A stretch of 64,000 nt of DNA from Linnemannia schmuckeri (taxonomy: Eukaryota > Mortierellomycota > Mortierellomycetes > Mortierellales > Mortierellaceae), in NCBI GenBank assembly GCA_029449235.1, contig JANATG010000012.1, forward strand, positions 868,001 through 932,000, given 5' to 3'. Position numbers and translations under genes: made by a program. The notes beneath the pieces are model-generated. The model had not been told where the DNA came from, made no database searches, and saw nothing but the letters and a program-made list of their open reading frames with translations. This document shows, piece after piece, positions 1 through 9,241 of the stretch; position 1 is the first letter of the stretch; the number at the start of each line of letters is the position of its first letter.

Positions 1-151
1 TGTTCCAATGTTCCTCGTTGTGCAGGTAGTGTTGCTGGTGCTGCTTGGCATTGGAGTTTTGGCTGCCCTGCTGCAAGAGTGACTTTTCGGGGCGTCTTCG
101 GACGTTGACCTCCATGGCTGGGGCCCAGTAATCGGTCGAGAAGGTCACCAT
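1..151 (-). CDS. 5' end of an unidentified protein gene, cut by window edge
   Basis: An ATG at 149-151 on the minus strand opens a frame that stays open to base 1 (50 codons). The peptide begins MVTFSTDYWAPAMEVNV and turns into a Gln/Asn/His-rich stretch. No domain can be recognised in so short a piece. Upstream of the ATG the sense strand is CT-rich for several hundred bases, the same kind of leader seen before the well-identified genes in this window, which supports this ATG as the real start. The rest of the gene lies outside the window. Function unknown. Confidence 0.55.
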   Translation of the reverse strand, partial: MVTFSTDYWAPAMEVNVRRRPEKSLLQQGSQNSNAKQHQQHYLHNEEHWN

Positions 152-2359
152 TGTTGAAAGGGAATTGAGAGAGGGGGAGTAGGAGGAAAGTAATAAGATA
201 ATACAAGGGGGGAGGGGGGAAGGCTAATATAACAAGGTGAGATGTGAATACAAGACAGATGAAAAGAAAGAAAAAACGAAACAACAATAAAAGATAGTGA
301 TACAAGCGAACAGCAAAATGGAGGTGTAGGTAGAAGAAGGTACAAAAGTGAAGAGGTGATCCGGTCAACGGGCGGTTCTTTGGGTGCTGGTTTTCGAGTA
401 AAGTAGAGTTGTTTTTTTGTCGTCTTTGTAGAGTGTGTGCGTGTGTGTGTTTTTTGTACTTGGCTGTTAGAACAAAGAGACAGAAAAGCGGATCTGAAGG
501 AGAGTGGATGAAAAGGGGGGCGTTGTGTTATTGAATACGACCCCACATGCTACGACGATGTGAAAGAAAGGGTGAAAGAGTCAGGGTGGAGGAGGTGAGG
601 GGGAGGGAGAGAGTAGAGGAGGATGGGCGAAGAAGAGGGAAGAATGAAGAACGAAGATGAAAGCGAAGAAGAAGAAGAGAAGTGAGAAAAAAAAAAAAAA
701 AAAAAAAAAGAGGGATTAAAAGAAAGAAGAGTTGTCTCGGTGCAATTTTTTTTTTTTTCTTTTCCCGACTGGCCTGCTTCTCTGTCGAACACCATTCATT
801 CGACTGCAGCCGAATTTAGCACTGATATGAAGGCAGGGACTCAGACTCGCCTTGTCATCGCCTGCTGTTTTCTGCTGATTATTATTGATTTCGGTCCCTG
901 TCCCCCCTTCTGTCTTACTGAACATGTTCTATGCCTGCTTCTAAAACACAGCACATACCCACGCACATTCATCACTAATCTTATCACTCGTCCATCATCG
1001 TCCCTCATCCATAGATACAATCCACAACACTACCCTCTCGTCTTCTTCATCGTCAGTCAACTCGCTCGCTTTTCCACTCTCAACGATATCTATCTTTTTC
1101 ACTCCTCTCTTCCTGCTCCTCCCGTCCTCTCTCTCGCTCACTCACTCTCACTCTCTTTCAGTCCCATACACACACACACGCACCACTTCAATTCGTTATC
1201 TCCTTCACTCTAAAGCACAAATAAAAAAAGTGAGGCATTTTTCATCAACTCTAAAAAAAAAATTCTTTTGTGCTCCTTCCATCGCACATGGAGCACCGCC
1301 TGGCCTGCTGTTGTCCCTCTGTCCACACACACTCCCTCTGTCTGTGTCCAAAAAGATACAATACTCCATCCATGAGAAAGTAAAAAAAGAAAAAGAAAAA
1401 AATTGGGTAACAGCTCGCCTCTCTCTATCTCTCTCGCTTTTTCTTCCCGTTTGTCCCTCGTCCCTTACCACTCTCTCTCTCTCTGATTTCGTCTCGATCG
1501 AGCCACCTATGACCCACTCTCCCACGTTTGTATTCTCAAAAGCCTGGCTTTTTGATTTTTTTTCGTAATTGTGTGTTTTGTCGCTGGAATGAATTAGGTA
1601 CGAAATAAACGCCGTGGGCTATTTTCAACCACGATCATTCGCATCACGCACAAAAGAACGAAAGAAAAAAAAAATATGACACCCCGTCAACGCCTATGAC
1701 ATGCTACGGTAGTTCCAAACGTACAATATCAAGGCTTGAGTATCCCACTTTGCCCAAAAACGCCAATCCTTCTCTTCCGCCCACTCTCACTTTCCTTGTC
1801 ATACCTTGTCATGCCACATCTTTTTTTTTTTTTGCTCGGTGACTCTATGGATGTTGGTGTCAATTGTTCAGTTGTGTCTGCAAAGGGGTTGATTTGGAGT
1901 CGTCCTTCATCATCAATCAAACCACAAAATAGCGCAACGCAAGCAGGCAAGTCATGCAGCTCACAAATAAGAAAGGAAAAGAACGAAAAATATCCAAAAT
2001 TACATTACTTCTTTGATGGAAACGGGATCTGTTTGAGCCATAGAAAGCTAGTGCTATTTTGCTTCGATATTGCAATGTGTAAACGTGATGAGTAAAATGA
2101 GAGATAAAAAAAAATAACATCTTCTTTCGAGGCACAAAGTTTCTTTTGATGTAGAATATAGAGGGATGAGAACGCGTAGTTGCAGGAAACATATGAGTCT
2201 TATAGAAGAGGAGGCCTGGACACTTTGACAATTATCGCTTCTGGAGAACAGTAAATATTGTTCAGTTGATACTTGTGGTTACGGAAGAAAAAATGATATG
2301 CCAGCAGCTTGTTAAAAGCGTTCACTGCCAACAAAAAAATAAGAACAGCTAATAAAAGC
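152..2359. other. Intergenic region, low complexity
   Basis: No convincing gene. The first ~600 bases are purine-rich on the plus strand, that is, a CT-rich leader for the minus-strand gene at the left edge. An A-run lies near 688-709 and a T-run near 747-759. From about 900 to 1560 the plus strand is CT-rich. The open frames here are long only because the sequence is low in complexity; their peptides are Ser/Pro/Phe/Leu runs without domains. Confidence 0.6.
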
Positions 2360-2367
2360 AAAAGAAG

Positions 2368-2440
2368 AGGTCTCGCCGAGACTCGAACTCGGATTGCAAG
2401 ATTCAGAGTCTTGATTGCTAACCAATTACAACACGAAACC
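2368..2440 (-). tRNA. tRNA-Gln (anticodon CUG), left copy
   Basis: Read on the minus strand this 73-nt gene folds as a full cloverleaf. The 7-bp acceptor stem is GGTTTCG with CGAGACC (one G-U pair). The anticodon stem CAAGA/TCTTG holds the loop CTCTGAA, so the anticodon is CUG. The T stem CCGAG/CTCGG holds TTCGAGT. The discriminator base is T, as in other fungal tRNA-Gln. A T4 run just downstream on the sense strand (CTTCTTTT) can terminate Pol III. The gene has no intron and is identical to the copy at 2587-2659. Confidence 0.95.
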
Positions 2441-2586
2441 TTTGAATCAATTTGATGTTAAGCGCTTTTCTAAATGTTAATATATACCTAAAAATCAATA
2501 TGCACGTGATTTTCACGTGACTAAGGATATTTTGTTAAGGAATAAAATATGCAGAGAATATCGGGTTTTAACGAAGTTAATTCAAA

Positions 2587-2659
2587 GGTTTCGTGTTGTA
2601 ATTGGTTAGCAATCAAGACTCTGAATCTTGCAATCCGAGTTCGAGTCTCGGCGAGACCT
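2587..2659 (+). tRNA. tRNA-Gln (anticodon CUG), right copy
   Basis: This copy is base-for-base identical to the tRNA at 2368-2440 but lies on the plus strand, so the two genes point away from each other across a 146-bp spacer. It has the same cloverleaf, CUG anticodon and T discriminator. It is followed by CTTCTTTT, a likely Pol III terminator. A terminal-inverted-repeat element begins 51 bp downstream at 2711. Confidence 0.95.
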
Positions 2660-2710
2660 CTTCTTTTACTTTCATAGGCCGCGAGTTGGGCCTTTCTTTC
2701 TATTTTTTTT

Positions 2711-3652
2711 GGGTTAATCTATTCGACAACCCGGGTTGCTCATTTTATTTGACAACCCTTTCCTTATTAGGAAAGTTTCATTGCTTATTTGACAACCCCC
2801 CTACCCACTCTCATTTTTCAACCCGGGTTGCCATATAACAGGAGGCTATGTGGTATATGACGAATGAGTGTGTCTGCTGTGGATACTGTGATAGCAGCGA
2901 GGACTGTTATCTTACTTTGCCTCCAGTCTTCCCAACAACCACGCCTTCTAGACACTAGTAACACCTCCTTCTCTTTTTGTAAATAAACAGTATCCGTTCT
3001 TAAGCTTTTCTCCCGTTCCTAATATATTCTTGTCTTTACCCTCATCCTTGTCTCCTTCTATTCTCCTGTTCATAACCCCGTGCTCTGCTCTAGTTACAGA
3101 TAGCCTAAAGGAATCGCTCCCCTTTTTTCGTTATTATTATTCAAGTCATGGAGAACACTAACTTGGTCACAGAGGCATAAAAGCTATCGAAGCTTCGCAC
3201 TTCATTTAACACTCACAAAAGAAAATTGCCAAAAAAAAAACAAACAAAAGTTATACGGGAAGCCGCACCTATTGTAATTGCAGCAGAGCAAGGGGGTGTG
3301 GACAAGGGAATAGAAGAAGACAAGAGTATGGGGATAAGGGCTTAAGAAACAAGATAGGGAACAAGGCACACGCGTGTGAAGAGAGAGAAAGGGACAAGAA
3401 AGGATACTGTTAATGGTACGGGCGAACTAGGGTATTAATGTATGCTTAGTTACATGGTGATGGTGGTGTGGTTGGGGTCAGATGGTTGGGTGCAGAGGTA
3501 TGGCAGGTGTATCGGGAGTCAGTGGTACAGGTGCATGGTTCAGGCGCATCAAGGGTGTAATTTGGCAACTGGGTTGCCAAATTATTTTGCAAAATGTGAC
3601 TGCCGGGTTGTCAATTAAGGCGAGCAACCCGGGTTGTCGAATAGATTAACCC
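2711..3652. mobile_element. 942-bp non-autonomous element with 31-bp terminal inverted repeats
   Basis: The ends 2711-2741 and 3622-3652 are perfect 31-bp inverted repeats beginning GGGTTAATCTATTCGAC. The motif TTGACAACCC recurs just inside both ends as sub-terminal repeats. The element is flanked by ATTTTTTTT on the left (2702-2710) and ATTTTTTTTT on the right (3653-3662), which fits a target-site duplication of about 9 bp. Long TIRs with 8-10 bp duplications are typical of Mutator-like elements, which agrees with the MULE relic next door. The interior has no coding potential. Its middle portion is homologous to 3680-4370, and its right end to 8990-9241. Confidence 0.8.
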
Positions 3653-4450
3653 ATTTTTTTTTGGGTTAATATATTTGACAGCCCCCCATCCACTCTCATC
3701 TTCCAACCCAGATTGCGATATAACAGGAGGCTAGAGGCTACATGGTATGTAACAAATGAGTGTGTTTTTGTTGTGGATAGTGTGATAGCAGCGAGAATTG
3801 TTATCTTACTTTGCCTCCATTCTTTCCAACAACCACGCCTTCTAGACGCTAGTAATACCTCCTCCTTGTACATAAATAGTATCCGTGCTTGAGCTTTTCT
3901 CCCGTCCTAATACTTTGTTGTCCTTATCCTCGTCCTTGTCTCCTATCCTCCTGTTCATAGCCTCTTGCTCTGCTCTTGTTATAGATAGCCTAGAATGAAT
4001 AGCTCCTTTTGTTCTTTTTTATTATTCTAGTCATGTAGAACGCTAACTTGGTTACAGAGGCATAAAGCTATCGAAGCTTCGTACTTCTTTTAACGCTCTC
4101 AAAAGAAAACTGTCAAAAAACAAACAAAAGTTATACGAGGAGCCGCATCTATTGTAATAGCAGCAGAATAAGGGGGTGTGAATGAGGGAATAGAAGGAGA
4201 CAAGAGTGTGGGAGTAAGGGCTTAAGAAATAATAGTAGAGAATAAAACATGTACGTGTCAAGACAAGAGAAGGGGCTGATTATTGTACAGGGGAATTGGG
4301 GTATGTATGTATGCTAAGTTACAGGGTGATGGCTGTGTGGTTGGAGGCAAGGTGGTTGAAAGCCAGGTGGTTAGATGAAATGGTGGTTCAATCGTTATAC
4401 TAGGATTATTATCGCCTTGGAATGTGCAGTATAAATGTTGTGTCTTTTGT

Positions 4451-5938
4451 TTAATTTAAGTCTAGCCAAGGGTCATACTGGGAGCGAAGATGTTTTCTCG
4501 CATTGTGACCTTCTCCATTACATACCCCACACCCTGTCGAGTGTTTCTTAACCTCGGTTACACTCCTTATCCACGACGTCTTGGGTCTGCCTTTCGTCTT
4601 TACTGAGCTGGATCCTTCATTCCTTCAACCTCTCTCCCTTTCACAATGACTTGATCGAGACTCTCCTTGACCATCTAGGACACCTCCGGATTTGAGTCTA
4701 TCACCGTAATAATATTCTTCATCAGACTCGATATCTCTCCATAGCGGCGCTTTCTTGAAAGCTGACTTTGATCATCACGCGAGAGGGAGGGCGCCATTGG
4801 AAACACCCTTTGAATATCGATCATCTACGTGGTAGTAGGATTGACATTTACGTTCTCCGAGCCCACATACGCCTTCTGCGTCTTGGTGCGCAGGAAAGGC
4901 CCCATCGACTCTTCAAGTTCACTTGAATCCTGTCGCTCTTCCTTGAACCACCGTTTGGGAATTAGCTTGAGATGATACTTGCATCAGCTATCGACTTGCA
5001 TGAGGTGAAAAAAGTGCCGACACACAATTCCATTGCTTTGGAGCAGAAGACAAGTACAAAGATACGAGTCGTCTTTCAGCAGTATGACATGCTGTCGTGT
5101 CTTTGAGCAACGTTTAGACGGTATGTCACATCAAACAAGCACTTTATCCAATCTCAAGTGATAATTGTAATCAAGGACTCGAGCGAGGTTTTCACACGGT
5201 CATCCCTGGATGCCTTCTTAGTCTACAGACGAGGGCAAGAGTAATCATTAGTGCCTTATTCTATTTTTTTTTTTATTTTATATTTTTTTGGCCTGGCATC
5301 TTTCATCAACTAAAGACTTTTTACTGATAAGCTTACCTCTTCATAATCGCCTGCCTCGTTTAATTGCTCCCCACTGCGCTTGGTTTCCAGGCGTTCTTCC
5401 TTGGATGTGCTTTCAATCTACAGACGAAGGTAAGAGCAATCGTTAGCGCCTTGTCCTTTTTTTTCTTTTTTTTCTACTTTAGTATTTTTCATCATCCACC
5501 GATTTTTTATATGCTTACCTCCTCATCATCGCATGCCTCGACTGATTACTTATTGCTTTCGATAGCTCTTTCGCCCTTGGTAGCTTGGTGCAGATCGGAT
5601 TGATAATAGATGGATCGCATCATCTTCATCATCATCTGGCCCTTTGCTGCAATACCAAGAAAGCGACTGTTCACATCAATAATATCAGCAAACATGTTCT
5701 TGGCGAATTGAGTCAGTGAAGGATCGGCTGTCATGTCCATCTTGTAGTGAAGATGCCTCTCCTCAGCCATCTCCACATTGACAATCTCCACCTCGGCAAT
5801 CTTCTTCTCAGCAATCTCCACCTCGGCAATGTCCTTCTCGGCAGTGTCCTCCTTAACATTCTCCACTTCGGCAATCTCCACCTTGGCAATGTCCTCATTA
5901 CCAATCTCCTCACTAACCTTCCCCTCAGCAGCTTTCAT
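4451..5938 (-). pseudogene. Decayed MULE/FAR1-type protein with SWIM finger and zinc knuckle
   Basis: On the minus strand, from 5938 downward, an ATG-initiated frame encodes acidic repeats of the type EIAEVE followed by a helical segment. Two introns (5418-5518 and 5223-5336) bracket an 81-nt exon. Further down, 5014-5058 encodes a SWIM zinc finger (C-x-C, then C-x-H) followed by the FAR1-like phrase HLKLIPKRWFKEE. At about 4486-4531 there is a CxxC-x4-GHN zinc knuckle, and the frame closes with TAA at 4451-4453. SWIM plus knuckle is the usual C-terminus of MULE transposases. Several in-frame stops (for example TGA at 4984-4986) and frame changes show it is dead. I saw no DDE catalytic core; it is missing or unrecognisable. 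Confidence 0.7.
5222..5540 (-). repeat. Tandem duplication of an exon-intron unit inside the MULE relic
   Basis: Blocks 5222-5358 and 5417-5540 are clearly homologous. On the minus strand each starts with an exon end rich in acidic codons, then a GTAAGC donor, a diverged A/T-rich intron, and the acceptor CGTCTGTAG (one block has CTTCGTCTGTAG). The duplication therefore copied a splice-donor-to-acceptor unit, giving two similar introns around an exon of 27 whole codons, which would keep the reading frame. Confidence 0.6.
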
Positions 5939-6091
5939 TCCTGATACGCCTTTGCAATCAGATATCTCTACCTCTCCTCAGTTTCGATCACTTTTCGTAG
6001 CAACATCACAATGACCTTGACGTTCGATCTACATGTTAATAACGGTTGTTAGAGTTGAAAAGAAGGCGATTTTCGTACATAGTAATAAAGT

Positions 6092-6912
6092 TTAATGTTT
6101 TGTAACAATGTTTACCTCTCTATAGCCATTTATCAGCTTAAGAAACCTTAACCGATGTTGAGCAGACTTTGTATGGGTCCAAATTGCTGTCCTTGGATTC
6201 ACGCTCCTCTGCACTGCATTAATAGCACTAACAACGCACGATCCACTTCCAGGAGGTTGTTGAGGAACGGCAAAGTGTCCAGTGTCGCAGTCCCGCCGAC
6301 CAATGTCAATGCCGCAGCATTTTACCCAATTGCGAACGTTGTCGACGATCTTATTAGGAATAGGACACGGGAGAATCCCCAAATGAGATTTTGCGCCGCT
6401 CAAAATCGACTTCTAGAGCACCCTAGTGACCCGTCATATAAACAACTGTAAATGCCTTTTCGAGTCGCCCGCTCTTGACGAGGTCTTCCTTCCATTCCCA
6501 ATGGATATTTTGATCCCAGAATATGATTTGAAGGGGAGGAATGAAGAGATACCGATCGTTTGCGCCATATGACATGGAGAAGAGCTCCATGACTGCACGC
6601 ACAATCTCATCGTCAATGCAAATCTCCTTCATGAAGTCAAAGGCCCTTGGAATGGCTAGTGGCGCGCCAGACGTTGGCTAGTGGCGCGCCAGACGTTGGC
6701 TAGAATTTCCACGCCATGATGTCCGGGTGGTGTAAAAGGGTACGGAACCAATTGGCGAATTTATGGTCGGAATGTACCTCGATCCAACTCAGTATCTCTG
6801 ACCTCAGCGATGAAAATGCTCGTGTCCACCACACCTAGTAAGAACTTGACAACTGCGGATGTAAAATCACCTATGCCTTTGATACGAATTCCCCAAGCCC
6901 CTTTGGCTCCAA
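6092..6912 (-). pseudogene. Decayed Ulp1-like (C48) cysteine protease of the mobile island
   Basis: From an acceptor at 6913-6914 (TGATAG) the minus strand encodes VGAKGAWGIRIKGIGDF and, after a frame change, the phrase DHKFANWFRTLLHHP. Then comes a typical Ulp1 core: IDDEIVRAVM, then His (6426-6428), Asp in FGDS (6375-6377) and Cys in QQPPGSGSC (6236-6238). These are the His, Asp and Cys of the C48 catalytic triad. The tryptophan that normally follows the His is replaced by TAG (6423-6425). A further one-base frameshift lies between FGDSPVSYS and PNKIVDN near 6360. Ulp1-like proteases carried by MULEs are known from plants (Kaonashi elements), so its place in this island makes sense. It cannot encode a full protein now. 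Confidence 0.75.
6654..6697. repeat. 22-bp tandem duplication
   Basis: The unit GGCTAGTGGCGCGCCAGACG followed by TT occurs twice in direct tandem (6654-6675, 6676-6697), with a partial third start (GGCTAG). It contains the 8-bp palindrome GGCGCGCC. It lies just upstream of the protease core of the Ulp1 relic and adds a frameshift there (22 is not a multiple of three). Confidence 0.85.
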
Positions 6913-6969
6913 CTATCAAAAAAAGGATTATTAAAGATTAGCACACCGGGCTGTCGAATAGGTTAACCC

Positions 6970-7273
6970 AAAAAAGGACGCAAGGGCAAATGGAAACGAG
7001 ATTGTTTATGCGCTTCATACATAACATGGAGTTAGCTTTCAAGGCAATATCTCTTGAGGGAACAGTCTTAAGGCCTGCGAGTCTAGCCTCATATATCCTT
7101 TCCTTGGGTGGCGGGGGCTCATAGATGACCTCGACGTCAGCATTGCTTTGATATTCGGCAAGGGAATCCCTAGCAACATTCGGCCGGTCTGCAAGCTTTG
7201 CCAGTATGTACTGTACATAACCTTTGACTCTGGTGATTTTGAAGAACAGTCCTCGACAGGAATAGGCTCGGTG
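6970..7273 (-). pseudogene. Coding relic of unknown family, broken by element end
   Basis: From a likely acceptor (CTAG at 7274-7277) one minus-strand frame stays open for about 100 codons and reads as a normal globular protein, with phrases such as AYSCRGLFFKITRVKGYV and VIYEPPPPKERIYEARLAG. It runs directly into the element end at 6969 without a stop. The composition and long open frame suggest real former coding sequence. It may be the N-terminal part of the same mobile-element gene or a host gene hit by insertion. I do not recognise the family. Confidence 0.45.
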
Positions 7274-7765
7274 CTAGACATTCTAGCTTTACAATCAGCA
7301 CAACATCAACTATTAACAACTGCATGTTGCTCAACTGCGACAAGACTGGATATAAGTTTAACACTAGCCGGTAACTGCGCGAAAAAAGGGATCAGTAGAG
7401 GATCAGTCAGGAGTGTAACAAGTTCGATGGTTTTTTTCATCCTGTCTTATATCAGCTTTTATAGCTTAATGCTGCTGTGTCAAAAGTAGAAGACATCCTT
7501 TCTCCTAGTAAATATTACACATATTCACCATAGATCGAGTAGCTCTATAGTATCTCACAGGCGACAGAGAGTACTGTGTTGTCAAAGTTAAACTTCTTGC
7601 AATGGTATGCTTAAAATTGTAGCGGAGCCAGTTCATGTTGCAAGTCCGCAACACATCAATCCCCAACTTTATCTTTTGCAGATGTACGTGGCTTCCCGAC
7701 GTGCATTTGCATTCGATCCCTAGCTCAAAATAAAATGCTAGAAAGCCAGGTATCTTGCACAAACA

Positions 7766-7892
7766 CTACGGTACCTCAATGGATGGACATGTATACATGT
7801 TCTATGGTGCTTCGGTCCGCTTTCAAAAGAAAATGTTTGTTGCGAGGAAGCGAGGCGTCTCGTACACTTGCTACGGTACCTCAATGGATGGA
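7766..7892 (+). repeat. Pair of 22-bp direct repeats upstream of the intact ORF
   Basis: CTACGGTACCTCAATGGATG followed by GA occurs at 7766-7787 and again at 7871-7892, 105 bp apart. It lies 250-375 bp upstream of the ATG at 8140 and 130-260 bp upstream of the TATA box, so it could be a promoter element pair. It may equally be a remnant of a small duplication. Confidence 0.6.
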
Positions 7893-8021
7893 TATGATGC
7901 TACTCAGCTTGTTTATTATAACAAAGTATCTCTTGCTGAGTGTTGCAATAAAAGTTCTTATTCATAGTCATCGATTGAATAGTCAACTTTGGATTATGCA
8001 TTTTTGTATCCATGGTTTGTG

Positions 8022-8028
8022 TATAAAA
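8022..8028 (+). promoter_or_regulatory. TATA box for the ORF at 8140
   Basis: TATAAAA lies 112 bp upstream of the chosen ATG, followed by a CT-rich leader of the kind seen before other genes in this window. Confidence 0.55.
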
Positions 8029-8139
8029 CGAGGTGCATTAATATCCGCAATTATAACACCTCTGATTCTTCGCACATCCACCATCTTTTTCTCCAATCCC
8101 ATCTCACTCAAACATCCTTCAAGCACCCTTTCTTTCGGT

Positions 8140-8979
8140 ATGCCTCGCAGAACCGTTTGTTCGTACTACGATTGTGGCCAAGGTCTTCTTGTCCTTGGTC
8201 GACCACTATCCAAGGCTCAAAAGAACCACGTCGTATCATATCACACAGATAGACCCATCACGTTCATTTGCAAACATACCGATCAACCAACCACTTTCAA
8301 TCGACAAAGTGCAAAGGGCATGGATTTTGTCTGCTACTGCGGATCGATCTTTACTCTTAACTCGTCTCTACAACGCCACTATCAGCTCTGTATGGTTGCG
8401 AAAAACACCGCTCTAAAGGCACTCAAGAAGACGGCGCAAGTCGATATTTCGGTTCCTAGACAAGAGGAAGTTGTGTCTTTGCGTTCATCCGACTCAAGTG
8501 ACGGCTCCTCAAGCGGCGACACCTCAAGCGACGGCACCTCAAGCGACGGCACATCAATGGCTCTGGCGGCAGAACCTACTACAGGGCAGCTCCTGGAGCA
8601 AAAAATGATTGAGCGTCATCAAGCTTTCTTGGAGACATTCACCGAGTGTACGACAGCCCAGCATGCCAAGTTTATGGCTTCAATAACCGAGAACCATATG
8701 ACATTCCTGCAGGCCTTCATCACCGCTCAAGTTCAACAAAGCACCGATCATCAGAGCGCCCTCGCGGAACTACATCGTAAGGCCTTCGAGCAACAGCGTA
8801 TTTACCTTGATATCCAGCAGAAAAGGCAAGAGGAATTGATGTTTGAGCAAAAACTCACTAGAGATACAGTCAAGAGCCTTTTATCGACAAAGCGCGAAAG
8901 ATCGTTCACTTTGGAGGTTGATGAGCAAGCGCTCAAGAGAATTCAAAACGATCCAGTTTACATTGTTCGTCCTCATTAA
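8140..8979 (+). CDS. Intact 279-residue protein of unknown function within the mobile island
   Basis: A single uninterrupted exon encodes MPRRTVCSYYDCGQG and onward, ending IVRPH. Residues ~65-90 contain CYCGSIFTLNSSLQRHYQLC, a C-x-C-x12-H-x4-C arrangement that could bind zinc. A Ser/Asp/Gly/Thr spacer with repeated SSDGT follows (~110-135). The last 140 residues are rich in Gln, Glu and Lys and look helical, possibly a coiled coil. The frame extends further upstream, but this ATG sits after a TATA box and a pyrimidine leader, and the upstream part reads as non-coding. It lies between element ends at 6969 and 8990, so it may be an element-borne gene. In contrast to the protease and SWIM relics it has no lesion. 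Family not recognised. Confidence 0.6.
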   Translation: MPRRTVCSYYDCGQGLLVLGRPLSKAQKNHVVSYHTDRPITFICKHTDQPTTFNRQSAKGMDFVCYCGSIFTLNSSLQRHYQLCMVAKNTALKALKKTAQVDISVPRQEEVVSLRSSDSSDGSSSGDTSSDGTSSDGTSMALAAEPTTGQLLEQKMIERHQAFLETFTECTTAQHAKFMASITENHMTFLQAFITAQVQQSTDHQSALAELHRKAFEQQRIYLDIQQKRQEELMFEQKLTRDTVKSLLSTKRERSFTLEVDEQALKRIQNDPVYIVRPH

Positions 8980-9241
8980 ACTCTCTACTATAGTAACAGC
9001 AGAGCAAGAAGGTGTGCACGAGGGAATAGAAGGAGGGAAGAATGTGGGGACAAGGGGTTTAAGAAACAAGAATAGGGGACAAGGCGCACGCTTATGAAGA
9101 GAAGAGAAAGGGACAAGAGAAGATGCTCAAATGCTTGCATCAAGGGTGTTATATGGCAACCGGGTTGCCCAATTATTTGCAAAATGTGACTGCCGAGTTG
9201 TCAATTAAGGCGAGCAACCTGGGTTGTCAAATAGATAAACC

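Larger units (their letters stand above)
2360..2667. repeat. Perfect inverted repeat (88-bp arms) carrying the tRNA-Gln pair
   Basis: The arms 2360-2447 and 2580-2667 are perfect reverse complements. They include both tRNAs, 7 bp of shared 5' flank (ATTCAAA) and 8 bp of shared 3' flank (CTTCTTTT). The 132-bp spacer is AT-rich and contains two CACGTG hexamers at 2503-2508 and 2514-2519. The identity of the arms points to a recent inverted duplication or to gene conversion. Confidence 0.9.
3663..9241. mobile_element. Composite MULE-type island built from related element ends
   Basis: The left end at 3663 (GGGTTAATATATTTGACAGCCC) abuts the T-run that closes the previous element. Bases 3680-4370 resemble the interior of the 942-bp element. 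A right-type end lies at 6948-6969 (reverse complement GGGTTAACCTATTCGACAGC). Another lies at about 9220-9241 and is followed by 11 Ts, preceded from 8990 by sequence homologous to the right third of the 942-bp element. Between the ends lie, on the minus strand, a SWIM/zinc-knuckle protein relic and an Ulp1-like protease relic, and on the plus strand an intact ORF at 8140-8979. Element borders are uncertain: the island may be one autonomous-type element of 5.6 kb or a nest of two. Confidence 0.6.

Noticed and set aside
740..1568. Plus-strand open frames near the left edge
   Set aside because: CT-rich low complexity, several frames open at once, no domain; fits leader or spacer DNA.
7735..8139. 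N-terminal extension of the unknown ORF
   Set aside because: Frame is open but includes the direct repeats and TATA box; reads as non-coding.
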